Source: Rhabditophanes sp. KR3021 (taxonomy: Eukaryota > Nematoda > Chromadorea > Rhabditida > Alloionematidae). Taken from it: a stretch of 64,000 bases of DNA. Below are positions 1 through 10,939 of the stretch, piece by piece. The translations under genes and the position numbers were made by a program. The stretch covers positions 5,518,001 through 5,582,000 of the forward strand of contig CAUJLY010000001.1 in NCBI GenBank assembly GCA_963281155.1, written 5' to 3'. The notes under the pieces were generated by a model. The model made no database searches, was not told the origin of the DNA, and saw only the letters and a list, made by a program, of their open reading frames with translations. Position 1 is the stretch's first letter, and every line of letters begins with the position of its first letter.

Positions 1-1
1 G

Positions 2-711
2 GCTTTGTTGAATGGAACTTTAAGACCTGAAGATATGGTTGTAAAACAGTTTTGCGGAAATTGCGGAGCTGAGGGTCATAAAACGTAAGTGACAATATAA
101 ATAATCAAATAATTTTACTCTTCAGATATGAATGCATGAATCCAATTAATGCTACAGCCTCAATTGTATGTACTGCTTGTGGTGGTAATGGGCATATTGC
201 CAAAGATTGTAAAAACCCACTGGCAGGAGGAGTAGTTATTGATGAGGAATATCAAGCATTAATGAATCAACTAAACGAAGTCAGTTCAGATCCAGCTTAT
301 ACAACGTCAATGTATAGTGGATCTCAGCAATATGGAAATGCACAACAACAAGCCGGCGTTACGGTTGATCTTAATCAAGGAAGATATCAACAGCCTCCTA
401 CTTCTGCTTCTTACTATGGTGGAGCTCCGCAGGCTAATTATGGCTACCCTGCTCAAGGAATGGGGGGATATGATCAAAATGCTTTCAATGGATCTATGTT
501 TTATGGCGTTCCACCACCACCTCCTATGGGTGGAGATGGGTCAAGCATGGGATATGGCGAACAAGCAATTGATCCAATTGAGAAAATGCGCGCAGATGCT
601 CTAGCCTATGCCAGTCGACAAGCAGGCAATAATCAAGAAACAACTGAAGTAGCCCAATCGTCTTCAGATGATGCTCTTAACCAATTTTATGCTATGTCTA
701 ATCAAAATTAA
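2..711 (+). CDS. sfa-1: Splicing factor 1 / branch-point binding protein, 3' end (partial)
   Basis: Two exons, 2-84 and 126-711, with a 41-base intron GTAAG...TTCAG; the gene starts outside the window. SF1 binds the intron branch point during early spliceosome assembly in the nucleus. The visible part has two CCHC zinc knuckles, CGNCGAEGHKTYEC (split by the intron) and CTACGGNGHIAKDC, the hallmark pair that follows the KH-QUA2 domain in this family. After them comes a low-complexity tail rich in Gln, Tyr, Gly and Pro, including a PPPPP run, as in other SF1 proteins. The stop TAA is at 709-711. The KH domain and the U2AF-binding ULM lie upstream and are not seen. Confidence in the family is high; the symbol follows the C. 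elegans orthologue. Confidence 0.9.
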
Positions 712-850
712 TAATCATGATACTTTTTTTAATTTGCTTATGACTCTTATTTTAATGTTTTTTTAATGTTATTAATTTTAAATTAAACGTTATTTTTTTA
801 TTAACCTAATAGTGCAAAAATAAGTTTTAAACACAGAATTTCTTTTAAAA

Positions 851-1624
851 TTAATAGCTATCCGCATAAAAAGTAGGATAATTTGTTGAAATAGTTTCCT
901 CATTAACGACTTCTTCTGATGATGCGAGTTCTTGTTCCAAACGTCCATCAAAGAAATTGTCAGTTTCTTCATCATCGATTTCCTCTGATGATGCAGATTC
1001 TTTGTTCAAACGTTTATTTAAAAAAATTCCAAATTCATTTTGCAATGTTAATTTTTTTAGAATATAAGCTTGGAATCCGTTCTGCCCACTTCTTTCTCTA
1101 AATACTAATTCAGTAGTTACATAAACAGATGGATATTTAATCTTGAGAACATTAAATATCTCATTCAAAAAGTTTAAGTATGTAGTAGCTGGATATCTAC
1201 GGTGGGAATCAAATTTCGGTTCGTTATTTGAAAGTTCTGGATAATACGGTTGCAAATCACCATGAAGATCGGTTTCCAACGAATATCCAGACAAATAATC
1301 GTCATTTACATCAATGAAAGTTTCATTAAACTCAAAGAATAATTTTTGAATATAGGGAGAACTTTGCCCTGGATTATAAAGAACGTCCAAGATAGATTCA
1401 ATTATTTGATCACTATTTTCAAATTGAAATTTTGTTGACTGTTGTACGATAGTAAACATTTCGTCGTAAACATGAGGATAGTAATATCGCGCAAATTTTT
1501 GTAAGTCAAAAAGGATATCCTTAAAAGTGTGACGAGATAAGCCCTCATCATCCGAAACAATGTCTAAACCACCACCAAAGACTACAGCCACTGCAGCAAT
1601 AAAAGAAAATATAACAAATTTCAT
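851..1624 (-). CDS. Secreted acidic protein, unknown family (257 aa)
   Basis: Single-exon gene of 258 codons, start ATG at 1624. The N-terminus MKFVIFSFIAAVAVVFGGG is a clear signal peptide, so the product is probably secreted. No family is recognised. The middle part is rich in aromatic and acidic residues (ARYYYPHVYDEMF, FFEFNETF), with one N-glycosylation sequon NET. The C-terminal 45 residues hold two copies of an acidic module, RLNKESASSEEIDDEETDN and RLEQELASSEEVVNEETIS, about 22 residues apart. A longer in-frame extension upstream starts only at non-ATG codons, so the signal-peptide start is preferred. It lies tail to tail with SF1, 139 bases away. No cysteines are seen in the predicted mature protein. 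Confidence 0.7.
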   Translation of the reverse strand: MKFVIFSFIAAVAVVFGGGLDIVSDDEGLSRHTFKDILFDLQKFARYYYPHVYDEMFTIVQQSTKFQFENSDQIIESILDVLYNPGQSSPYIQKLFFEFNETFIDVNDDYLSGYSLETDLHGDLQPYYPELSNNEPKFDSHRRYPATTYLNFLNEIFNVLKIKYPSVYVTTELVFRERSGQNGFQAYILKKLTLQNEFGIFLNKRLNKESASSEEIDDEETDNFFDGRLEQELASSEEVVNEETISTNYPTFYADSY

Positions 1625-1977
1625 GTTTAGCGTAATTTTTAATATTAATAATTCCAAATGCTTTCATTTTATACTGAAATTAGAAATTAAAAGTAATATG
1701 ATATGAGATGAGTAATAATGAAATTGCTTTAAATTACGTTTTCTTAAACTTCTAGAGATTGTTGTTTTAACCTATTAAAATTGTTTGAGATCGTGTGGAA
1801 TGCTATTTTTAACCTTTCAATATGTTCCTTCAGACTTTGCTGTTATATTATTTACGACTTCTTGATACTAAAAATTGGATATAAATGTGTTAGAAAAGAA
1901 TTTATTTTTAGTAAAATAGTTTATACAAGTTATTAGGCTTATGCTTAAATTAAGCTCCTTTGAATTATTACCAGTAA
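1625..1977. other. Intergenic, no gene seen
   Basis: AT-rich spacer between the secreted protein gene and the 3' end of the TMEM68-like gene. I see no exon, RNA gene or repeat. Confidence 0.6.
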
Positions 1978-3185
1978 TTAGGACAATAACGGTGTACTTG
2001 AATCGTCTTCATTTTCAAACTCCTTATATTCAACTAGGCGCTGGCTTCTAGTTACATTATAAAGAGTTTCTTTGTTTGAATTTGTAAAAAGTGTTGTTTT
2101 CTGGACTACAACTTTTGTTCGAAACCTTTGAATCATTCCCCGAATAATGCTACCTGGAAGTTGTTGGTGCTCATCTATTAGAAGTTGGATCTCTGATTTG
2201 ACTTTGTCTCTAATCTCTATTGCAGTCACATTATCGAAGTCAAAATAGATGGGAGGCCCAAGATAAGTAATCATTTTGACCGGAAAGCCACCATATAATG
2301 GAACTAATGGGAATCTTATTTTTTCATATAAGTTACGTAGTAGCCTCCTTAAAAAAGACGGGGTACGAAAGGCTTCTCTGCAATTTTCAGTAAAGACAGG
2401 AATTATTGGGCATTTAGCTTGTTTAGCAACTTTTGCGAAGCCTAGTCTGTCCCCCCACATTATTTCGTAGTTGCTCGAATTCGAAAAAAGAGCCTCCCTG
2501 ACGCCACCAGGAGCAATTGACAGCAAATTCCCTTCTTTCAGATTTTGTACGCAATTTTCTATTGTTCCAGGAGTAACACAAAAAACTTTGCACAATTTAG
2601 CCCAACCAGGGATTTTAAAAATAAATTTGTCAGCGACACAGTGCAATGTTCTTTTCTTGAATAAAACACATTTTGCTATTAAATAATAAATGTCAATAGG
2701 GAGTGTCCCATGGTAATATACGAACAGTGCAGGCCCCGAATCGGGAATATTTTGTAATCCCTCCACCTCATATCCTATAAATGACAGTTTATTATTATCA
2801 ACTTTGAAAACAAACCATGCCAAATATATCCTATTGCATCCCAAAAAGAGCAAATGCCTGCTCTTGCACCATCCCAAATGTTTGATTGATACGCTTCACG
2901 TAAGCGGTTTCGAAGTCCGTAAATGTGCAAAAATATAACACATCCATAAATAAATATTATCAGGATTGCAGGTAATACAAATGCAATAATAATAGGTAAA
3001 AAGAGCCAAAAAAGATGCTGCAAATTGTTAAATTAAGTATTTCGAATAAAACATACATTGAGATAATCAAAATCTAGACTTGTGAATGTTGACCTAAGCC
3101 ATCCATTTACAGATTCAGTCCAAGATTCCATCCACGAAGGTAATATAAATCCAAAGAGTGTATTTGCAAAAAAACTTTGATGCAT
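1978..3185 (-). CDS. TMEM68-like membrane O-acyltransferase
   Basis: Three exons on the minus strand: 3057-3185, 2816-3017 and 1978-2774, about 375 aa, all junctions GT-AG and in frame. The protein has an N-terminal hydrophobic pair of membrane segments, then the PlsC-type acyltransferase domain. The catalytic box reads YYHGTLPIDIYY (His...Asp), followed by the phosphate-binding block SIAPGGVREALF and the downstream PLYGGFPVKMITYLG. The segment NIWDGARAGICSFWD just before the catalytic domain matches TMEM68 specifically. TMEM68 family enzymes act in the ER on glycerolipids (mono/diacylglycerol acylation). The start at 3185 gives a natural N-terminus; a further upstream exon cannot be excluded because AG acceptor-like sequence precedes it. 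The C-terminal ~45 residues are not conserved. Confidence 0.88.
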
Positions 3186-3828
3186 TGGCTTTCGCAGGGT
3201 TTCTATAAAATAAGCCTTGTATACGATAGAATCTTCTATTGCTTCAATAATTTGGCATTAATATGAGGAGATAAATGGCGTCAATTTAATAACAATCACA
3301 ATGCTCAACTCCACTGTCGTGTTAGGACTTTGGTTCTTTTAACATTTCGAAACAGTGTCAGACCATTCTAGTACAATTTTATGTACAATACAAAACATGT
3401 GCTCGAATGACTTTATAGTTCTTAATTACTACTCTTTCATATAAAAAAGATCTTGATTATGAAATGATGTGCCTCCTGGTCAGATGATGACAGATTAACT
3501 TATTTGAAAAAAGTTTGCTTAGTTTAAAAACATAACATATATTTTGATCAAATATTCTATTCTTAACAATTAACCTGTTATCAGAGGATTTTTATTGTAT
3601 TGTTGTAATTTTAATCCATCAATATTTGTGATTTTGATAAGAAATATTCATAAGGAGAGTAAAAATGTAATTAATTAGTGCTTAAGATCATATTAATTTT
3701 ATCAATTCATTTAGACAAACGTTTCGCCTTAAATTTCTTGATTTTGCCCAATGAGGTTACTTTTTTATTTGATAAATATACTTCATATAGTGTTAAAAAT
3801 GGACAAAATGAAAAATAAAAAGACAACA
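3186..3828. other. Intergenic, no gene seen
   Basis: AT-rich upstream region of the TMEM68-like gene. No convincing exon, tRNA or repeat found. Confidence 0.5.
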
Positions 3829-4667
3829 ATTATTACAACACTACATACCCATAAAATTTAAAAAAATCGGCATTTGCTTTTGTAGAAAAGAAGAATCTAA
3901 ATGAAATTAAAATGCCAAGAAGTATTAGTTCAAAAATAGTTGGCATAATAACTGAGATTCTAAGTTTCCAAATATTCTTCTTAATAACTTCAGCTGTGGC
4001 AATTCGTGATTCTGATATATATAATTTCAGTTGTTTTTTAGCGGAATGTAATAAAAGAAAAGTACGTAGTGTACATTAAATGTTCCACAAATAACATCTA
4101 TAAGAAACATAATCGCAGCTGGTTCTTTCAAACTTAAGATGTATAATTTATACTATACTTCTATGAATCTAAAAATTCAATTAGAATCGACACCTGAAAA
4201 ATTGTAAAGATAATAATTATATTTGTCTTACGTTTGGATTTGCTTCTAGATATTTCTTTGTTCTCAAAGGATATGTACTGGACATACTCACTGATGCAAT
4301 TGGCAAAACAATGCATGGAAATATGTGTGAAATTAATTCAAACCACGTTCTATAATTCACATCTTTCTTGCGTGTTAAGATGGTATGCCGAACATGAAAT
4401 GAGAAGACAATTATTAAACAGGCAAATTGAATATTAGTAAACAGTATAAGCATACAAATATTACAAATCATCTGGCAAGCTATGGTAAACAAGTTATTTA
4501 CTATTTTAATGTTCATTATCAGCCCCATGAACAATGGAGTTATGGCGTTATATACACCCATATTTGGCAATAAAAAGGAAACTACCGTTTAATTTTGAAG
4601 GTATTTTGATTAATATGACTAGGGTAGCAATGTTTAGTATGAATCTTGAAAGTTTTCCAATCACCAT
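3829..4667 (-). pseudogene. Nematode serpentine (7TM) receptor pseudogene
   Basis: Minus-strand pieces of a multi-helix membrane protein can be followed from an ATG at 4667 to a stop near 3829, but only by changing frame. An N-terminal hydrophobic piece (MVIGKLSRFILNIATLVIL) lies in one frame; the longest piece (4217-4570) is in another and carries PNMGVYNAITPLFMGL and three hydrophobic helices, ending in LRTKKYLEANPN. A plausible 5' splice site follows, but the next exon has stops. A further piece (SAKKQLKLYISESRIATAEV, then a helix ISVIMPTIFELILLGIL) needs another frame change. The pattern fits a decayed chemoreceptor; an SRA/SRAB-type family is my guess from the loop ending in ENP-like residues, not a firm call. 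Confidence 0.5.
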
Positions 4668-4712
4668 TAAATAATCACAAAGAGAATTAAATAACATTTC
4701 AAAGGAGAATAT

Positions 4713-5101
4713 ATGTTATCAATGAATGAATGTATGTAAATATAATTCAAAATCAGTAAAAAATATATTCTTTGAGTTAATAAGCGAATAATCTAGTCAG
4801 AGATTTGGAAATTATCTAGTGGACTTAATACTTTATAAGTTGATATAATGAAAAACAAATATCTTCTCAATTTTTGTATCCCATTGAACTTAACTTTATA
4901 TTCCATCTAATTTATTTGTAATTACCCCAAATTCATATATTTTGTATTACATTATTTTATTCTGTTTCAGTTGTGCCATATCATAACCCTAATTACATCG
5001 AAATTGTTCATCATAATGGCTTATTAAAATCGGCAGTTTTTGTAATCATGCTACTCGGTCTATCAACTGTTTCATATTATAGATTAAAAGAAAATAATTA
5101 A
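4713..5101 (+). CDS. 49-aa single-pass membrane microprotein, unknown
   Basis: Two-exon model: a 19-base first exon 4713-4731 (MLSMNE plus one base), a strong donor GTATGT, an intron of 239 bases ending TTCTGTTTCAG, and exon 4971-5101. The second exon reads VPYHNPNYIEIVHHNG, then a hydrophobic helix (SAVFVIMLLGLSTVSYY) and a short basic tail RLKENN before TAA. The helix, small size and the YHNPNY stretch resemble small respiratory-chain or organelle accessory proteins, but I do not recognise the family. The second exon is the better supported part; the tiny first exon is chosen because it gives an ATG, a good donor and the right phase. Confidence 0.5.
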
Positions 5102-5361
5102 TTATAATTTGTATTTAGTGGAAGGAAAATGGAATGAATTTGAAGCGCTTTTAAGTAGACTTTAAAAAATTGAAATGAATCAAATGATCAGCTCCAAAAT
5201 GAAACACGTAATTATAAAATATTGTTCATGTCCGATCTTAAAAAGTATGGCCTAAATTGTCTCACTATCTAAAAGATCACAGTCATTTTGAAACGTGTTT
5301 TGCGCTTTGATTATATGAATGTTGCAATTATGTTTATGGCGTAACGTCCTTGTTAGGGGAC

Positions 5362-5368
5362 TATAAAT
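5362..5368 (+). promoter_or_regulatory. TATA box for the short secreted peptide gene
   Basis: TATAAAT lies 62 bases before the ATG of the small secreted protein at 5430, a usual distance for a short 5' UTR. Confidence 0.4.
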
Positions 5369-5429
5369 ATCAATTATTTTAGTATCAAGATAAGACTTTC
5401 AATAAAGTTATAATAAATATTTAGCCATC

Positions 5430-5703
5430 ATGAAATTGTCTGGAATCGTTGCATTGTTCCTTCTTATTGTTGGAGCTTCAGCGTAAGTTTAAGACAAATC
5501 ATTCTTATTTTCATATATTTAGTCAATTCGGAAAAGGACCATCATTTGGAGCACCACAAAGAGGACCTGTTATTCCCCAAAAAGGATCTATCATGTCTCA
5601 AAAAGGGCCTATTTTACCGCAACGTGGTGGACCTGTTGTTCAACCACGCGGTAGTACACAAACAAAGACCGTCATTACAAAAACTATTATCACAAAAGGG
5701 TAA
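5430..5703 (+). CDS. Short secreted basic peptide with heptad PQ(R/K)G repeats (77 aa)
   Basis: Exons 5430-5482 and 5523-5703 with a 40-base intron ending ATATTTAG. The first exon is almost exactly a signal peptide, MKLSGIVALFLLIVGASA. The mature peptide of about 59 residues begins Gln-Phe-Gly and contains imperfect seven-residue repeats: QRGPVIP, QKGSIMS, QKGPILP, QRGGPVV, QPRGS. The C-terminus is Thr/Lys/Ile-rich (KTVITKTIITKG). There are no cysteines. The high Gly, Pro, Gln, Arg and Lys content with a one-exon signal peptide suggests a matrix, mucosal or antimicrobial-type secreted peptide, but no family is recognised. The N-terminal Gln could be cyclised to pyroglutamate. Confidence 0.75.
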
Positions 5704-6278
5704 TTAAAATCCTTGTTTTCTTAAAATAAACTTTCGAACAACACTTTTTATACTTTTTTTGATAAGAAATGCAATGACCGACTAATAAATATATAGAAGT
5801 CAAATATCAAGAGTTAATCTACTTAATACCTACAAGTAATCTTCCTTTTTAATATCACCAAACAAATGTTATCAAACCATAAATTCGGTTATTTTGTGTT
5901 TAAGTAAAAAAGTTAACAATAATTGTTATCAATATTATAATGTGTGTCCGTTAAGAAAGGCAAACAATCGAACAGTTAACGCTGATTAAAAAAGACGTAG
6001 ATGTTGTGTTGAGTGTAATATTTTATCAGATTTCCTTATTTTAAAAAATAAGCCCTTTCGATATGCTTAGTTACCCATACTGATAATGAAGGGGTTTTAT
6101 TTTTTAACAAAAAATCCTACTCACTTAGCAATAATACTTATAAATAATTATAAGTAGTGATTTAAGATGTATGGTTGATAAAGAATTCAGATAAAAAGAG
6201 GTAATATGATAAATGTATATCATTAACTTTTGTATAAAAACGAATCTTCCGTTCTCCTATTATTGTGACATTAATGAA
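5704..6278. other. Intergenic, no gene seen
   Basis: AT-rich spacer upstream of the SLC17 gene. An in-frame upstream ATG at 6213 would lengthen SLC17 by 22 residues, but those residues are unlike the family. Confidence 0.5.
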
Positions 6279-7988
6279 ATGACTTCTGAATGCTTAGATG
6301 AAAATAATGGAACGCGTAAAGTAGGTGCTGTTCTTTATGTTCCTCTTCCTGTCAGATTTGAGGAAAAATTGGGTAATAATGAAATAGTTCAAACTGCCGA
6401 CGAACAGTTATATAAGGAAAGTAAATTTTCGCGATATTCCATGGATTACTATCTCGCCAAATTAGACTTTCATTTTTGGGGATATACTAGATATTTGGTC
6501 TTGTTTGTATGCGTATTATGCATGACGGCAGCAAGGTATCTTTAACAAAGTGGAGGTAATGATTTATTTTGATTTAAGATCCAATGAGTTAACATTTAGC
6601 TTCAATGTTATTTGTATGACTGCTGCAAACTCAACTTATCCAAATGTAAGTAATTTGTTTGCCTTATTCGCATATCATCACTGTCAAAGCTATTTTAGCA
6701 CGTACCATTGTTCATGACTCCAGATCAAATTTCAACCATATTTTCCAGCTCAGGGGTTGGTGCAATAGTGATGGTAATTCCAATCTTATGTGCAATCCAA
6801 AAATTTGGTGCAAAAGCAGTCTTTGCAACGCTTTTGACGTTATCTTCTTTTGCAAGTGTAGGTGTTGCATATCTCGGAAAAGTAGATATCAGTTGGTTGG
6901 TTGTTGCCAGAGTGTTGCAAGGGTTTGCAATGGCCGCGGTGATGCCCCTGATGGGATATGTCAGTTCGCAATGGGCACCGATCGAGGAAGTTGGGAACTT
7001 CTTGGCAATATTATCATCAAGTGGCCAGTTTTCGCAGTTATTCACTTTGCCAGTCTCGGCAAATTTATGTTTACGTAGCGGATGGGAATCAATCTTTATT
7101 TTTCATGGTTTGCTATCGATTGGATTAGTTATTTTGTTTATTTTCTTCTTTCGCAACTCACCAAGAGAACATCCATTTACATCGAAAAACGAAGTATTTG
7201 TAATTACAGAAGGAATTGCTGACAGCACCAAGAAAGAAAAAAGAATCCCATACTATAAAATATTTACATCACGTTCTGTGTGGGCAGTCTGGATATCTTT
7301 TTTAGGAAACTCGTTTGGCTTTCAAATTGTAGTTCAATTTATGCCAACATTCTTGAACAAAGTGTTAGGAGTTTCAATTTTGAAGTCTGGTGTCAGCGTC
7401 ATATTTGTTGCCATTTCACAATTGGTATTCAAGCTAATTGCTGGAATTGCTTCAGATAGAATTAAATTTATTTCTGAAAAAAGGAAGTTGCAGATATTCA
7501 ATAGTATCGCATTGGTAAGAATTTAAGCAATATAATAAATAATAAAGACTTTATAGGTCGGCGCCGGCCTATTTTTAATCCCACTTGGGTTTTTGACTCC
7601 TGACATGGCTAATGTAGCAATCTTTTGTTTTACAATGTCGATAAGTACTCTTGGGATAACTGTTGTTGGGAGTCTAAAATCAGCTACCTTAATAGCCAGA
7701 AGCTATACGCACTGTGTGATGAGCATTGTTCAATTGGTGATTGCTGTAGGGATGGTTGTAACTCCTTATCTTGTTTCGAAAATCGCCCCACAAAATACTA
7801 TCGCTGAATGGAGAGTTGTGTTTATTGTAATATTTGTTCTATTATTCGTTTCAAATTTATTCTTTGTGTTCATGTGTAGTGACAAACCCGAAATCTGGAG
7901 TATTCTCGGCAGCAAAAAGTCAATGGTTGAATTTGCAGATATAATTGCAAAAAATAAGCAACAAATGGGTATCAACGATGTTGAATAG
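6279..7988 (+). CDS. SLC17-family anion/phosphate transporter (MFS)
   Basis: Four exons: 6279-6535, 6579-6645, 6699-7514 and 7557-7988, introns of about 42-53 bases, all phases consistent; about 523 aa. The start of the first helix, WGYTRYLVLFVCVLCMTAARSNELTFSFNVICM, split over exons 1 and 2, is typical of SLC17. The loop with MTPDQISTIFSSSGVG, the segment VARVLQGFAMAAVMPLMGYVSSQWAP, and GWESIFIFHGLLSIGLV all match the family's helices 2-6. The second half carries the other six helices. SLC17 members move phosphate, glutamate, sialic acid or nucleotides across plasma, vesicle or lysosome membranes; nematodes have many paralogues and the substrate cannot be told here. A second possible ATG at 6213 is in frame but less likely. 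Confidence 0.88.
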
Positions 7989-8174
7989 CTTTCAAATTAT
8001 TTGAGAATTTTTAATAATAAAAAACATATCTTATCCTTCAAAACATTTATTTAATCGCAAACTATAATTTGTAACATTAGAAATTTAAATTATAAAAATA
8101 TAATTAGGAAGTACGCAACCATGCTAAATGGACATTATAACGCACACAATATAAATTTGTTGGGTAAAATAATT

Positions 8175-8810
8175 CTAACTTTTATCAGTGCTGCGTTTTT
8201 TGCGATCAGATCTGCGTAAAGAAGCTCGCACTTCCATTAAAGCTTTACCTAGCAAGTTTTTTCCTCTCCATGAAGCTTTGTTCAACCGATTTGGATTGTC
8301 AATTCCATACCCAATGCCCCATAATCTATCTCGTGGAGCACATTCAACTAGCGTTGCATCTTCAGTACTCAATAAAATTCGTTTCATTTGTCGACTTTGA
8401 CCGAATTTAGCTTTCAAAGCTTTTTTCATATAATGATATCCCTTCTCGTCCCATATAACTTTGTCAAAATTCTGAACTTGTCTGCCTAATTGCTTTTGTT
8501 TAACAGGATTAGTTTCTTTCAGTATTTTACGAGCTGCCTTTTTATCCTTGAAAGTTCTTGCTTTTTTATAAATAAAATATTGCTCGGAACAATTGAACTC
8601 AACATCGTGAATAACGAATGAGGACAAGTGATGATTGCTAAAAACAGATTTACTAGAATAAAAGCATACAAATGCATCTCCTTCTTCATTTCTTTCTATT
8701 TTAACGTGTGTCGACAGTCGATTTTTATTTGAATTCTCTACATCATCAGTAAAAGTTCTTGTATTTTGTTGAGTAATACCTTTAGTTAACGTTTGCCTCG
8801 GTGAGTCCAT
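8175..8810 (-). CDS. NADAR (YbiA-like, DUF1768) domain protein
   Basis: Single exon of 211 aa, start ATG at 8810. After about 45 low-complexity residues comes a full NADAR domain: FYSSKSVFSNHH near the start, FNCSEQYFIYKKARTF, the helix WDEKGYHYMKKALKAKF, and the signature ECAPRDRLWGIGYG, ending in LLGKALMEVR. The family includes bacterial YbiA and enzymes that split ADP-ribose or riboflavin intermediates at the N-glycosidic bond; nematodes carry expanded sets of uncertain function. The catalytic-type residues (EQ in the SEQY motif, the RD.WGIG motif) are all present, so it may be active. The C-terminus is very basic (SLRRSDRKKRS), suggesting nucleic-acid or nuclear association. Confidence 0.88.
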   Translation of the reverse strand: MDSPRQTLTKGITQQNTRTFTDDVENSNKNRLSTHVKIERNEEGDAFVCFYSSKSVFSNHHLSSFVIHDVEFNCSEQYFIYKKARTFKDKKAARKILKETNPVKQKQLGRQVQNFDKVIWDEKGYHYMKKALKAKFGQSRQMKRILLSTEDATLVECAPRDRLWGIGYGIDNPNRLNKASWRGKNLLGKALMEVRASLRRSDRKKRSTDKS

Positions 8811-9350
8811 CTTAATAACTGTAAAAACTGAAATGAAATGTGTTATTGTACAATAGAAAGTTGGCAGACATTTTAAAAATGCTATCGTAATTTTCAATTG
8901 TGGAAGAAAGCTTATACTAAATGTCATACAAATACCATGCGCGTACAATAGCTGAGTAAGTATTTTTCCACTAATTCACGCAGAAATAAAATGCTCACTA
9001 AGATGTAGCAACTTCATTCCCGATAAATGAGTTTAATTTATGAATTATGAAATGCATTATATCCATAGATCGTTACACACAAATGCCCTTTACTATTACA
9101 CACACCAAGATATAGTCGCATGATGAAATTTGAATATATATTTATATATTGCTACACATAGAGACCTTCATCAATTTCACGTGTTAAGATATCCTGGAGT
9201 TATGAAATTACAAATATCGAAAACAAATAAAGAATAAATAAATAAACTGAAAAAATGTGCTAAATTAGGTAATTTTAGCTTTTTGCTAAAACCTAAATGT
9301 ATTCCATATCTTTTGTTAGTCGGCAATAATATTAAAGAATATTGACTACC
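8811..9350. other. Intergenic, no gene seen
   Basis: AT-rich spacer between divergent genes. It presumably holds the NADAR promoter; no motif stands out. Confidence 0.5.
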
Positions 9351-9533
9351 ATGAGGTTCTTTGAATTATTTTTATCATTACATGTAATTGTAAAAGGACT
9401 TACTCCAAATAAACTAAACTTCTGGCCATCAAATACCTTCACCAAAAATCCACCATCAAACTTTTGGCAATCATGGTACAAAAATTTAGTTGTGCCACAT
9501 AAATATGTATCTTCATCGTATTTTGGATTTTGA
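9351..9533 (+). CDS. Possible small secreted Trp/Phe-rich peptide (60 aa)
   Basis: Short ORF with ATG at 9351. The first 16 residues, MRFFELFLSLHVIVKG, look like a signal peptide. The rest is rich in Asn, Pro, Ser and aromatics (NFWPSNTF, SNFWQSWYKNLV) and ends SSSYFGF. There are no cysteines and no dibasic sites. It overlaps nothing else, but codon-level support is weak and it may be one exon of a longer or dead gene. Function unknown. Confidence 0.35.
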   Translation: MRFFELFLSLHVIVKGLTPNKLNFWPSNTFTKNPPSNFWQSWYKNLVVPHKYVSSSYFGF

Positions 9534-9645
9534 TAGCATCCAGTATTGTTGTCTATAGAAATGCTTTAATAAAAAGAAGTTTGATATATGGGCCGAGCAG
9601 TATATTCAGGGAGTTTTTGATCATTCTTAGTTGTCTTGTAGTTAA

Positions 9646-10177
9646 TTAAAAAATAGAATCAAATAAACCACCACTATATTCAATGAAGTCTAGGCATATA
9701 TGAGCAACTTCATTTACTTGTTCAGTTAATTCAAAAGTACCAGCCGATTCAATCATATTTCTCACAACCTTGAAGTATGCAGTTCCAGGAAGTATAAGCT
9801 TTTAGTACGACGATAAATTCTTTTTCCACATTTTAAATCATCGTTTGAACATTTGACATCGAATTTGAATAAATGTTTCTTAAAAATATCGGTATCCACA
9901 TTATCAATTTTAGATTCAACATACTTCACAGAGTCTCCATGAACTATAACACATAATTTGTTTGCTAATATGCCAGTACATTGAACACCAAAATGTAAAC
10001 TTTGAATATTTACCCCCCAAGAAATATCAGATGTTCCATAATTTTGCGAATCTAAATATTTTCAATTAATTTGATTTGGATTACTTACCATAATGTAAAA
10101 AGGATCAAGTAAATAAAGACACCTTTTATAATGTAATTAATCAAGTGTAATTTTACATCGTTATTGTTGGTTGTCAT
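9646..10177 (-). pseudogene. Broken gene for an unrecognised Cys-containing extracellular-type protein
   Basis: A minus-strand coding region reads from a possible ATG at 10177, through an intron ending ATATTTAG, to a stop at 9646. The larger exon begins SQNYGTSDISWGVN and continues with LHFGVQCTGILANKLC and FKFDVKCSNDDLKCGKR. Near position 9800 the frame must shift by one base, after RRTK, to continue LILPGTAYFKVVRNM to the end. The join between the first exon and the second is also out of frame. Two independent breaks suggest a pseudogene; the protein would have been about 175 residues with four or more Cys. Family not recognised. Confidence 0.45.
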
Positions 10178-10939
10178 TTTTAAATACTATTTGAGTCATT
10201 TTAAATTTACATTTAGTTATTAATTTATCAGTATGAATTAATCATTGAACACGAGTAGACAATAAAGATGAGTGTGGAGAATAGCAGCTTGATAAAATTA
10301 ATCGAACTCAAAATGTTCTATCAAGAGACATCTCTTTACTTAGTTTTTTTATTTGGTAGTATACTCTTACGAAATTGTACCGTGTATCAGTGTTATTCAT
10401 TAAAGTATAGAAGAAGAAGGTGTTGTCTATAAACTTTTTGTTTAACACTAATGCGCTTCAAAATAATATATTTTCGTTCGGTTAGTGCGAATAGTACTAA
10501 CAATGTACTTTTTATGTTTATCTACATAAATAAAGAGTCAGTCTTAATCATGCCTACACTTTTAACGCGTTCAACAAAAAATTGCCCTCACATTTATTAT
10601 TAAATGAATTGCCTTCGTTTTTTGTCATTCCTTTAACGTGTAAAAAATGTGCTTTTGAATAGTATACATAAAACAGACTACGCTGTTACATTAATATGAT
10701 TAGTATAAAGCAGTGGTGATGATTGTACCTTGCGTGTTCTTTGATTTAACCATCGCTTAAAATGTTAAATGTTCAGTCAAATGGGAATGATTAAATGTTA
10801 TCCATTAGTATCTATCTATACGACCTTTCCGTGGTGAATTTTGTGCACGTGTTTGAAATATCAAATTTAATAAACTTTTGCTTTAGTTCAATTAAAGTTA
10901 TTTAACTGCAGATATTTCTACTGCATTTATTGTCTAACG
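10178..10939. other. Intergenic, no gene seen
   Basis: AT-rich spacer; no exon, RNA gene or clear repeat found. Confidence 0.5.
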
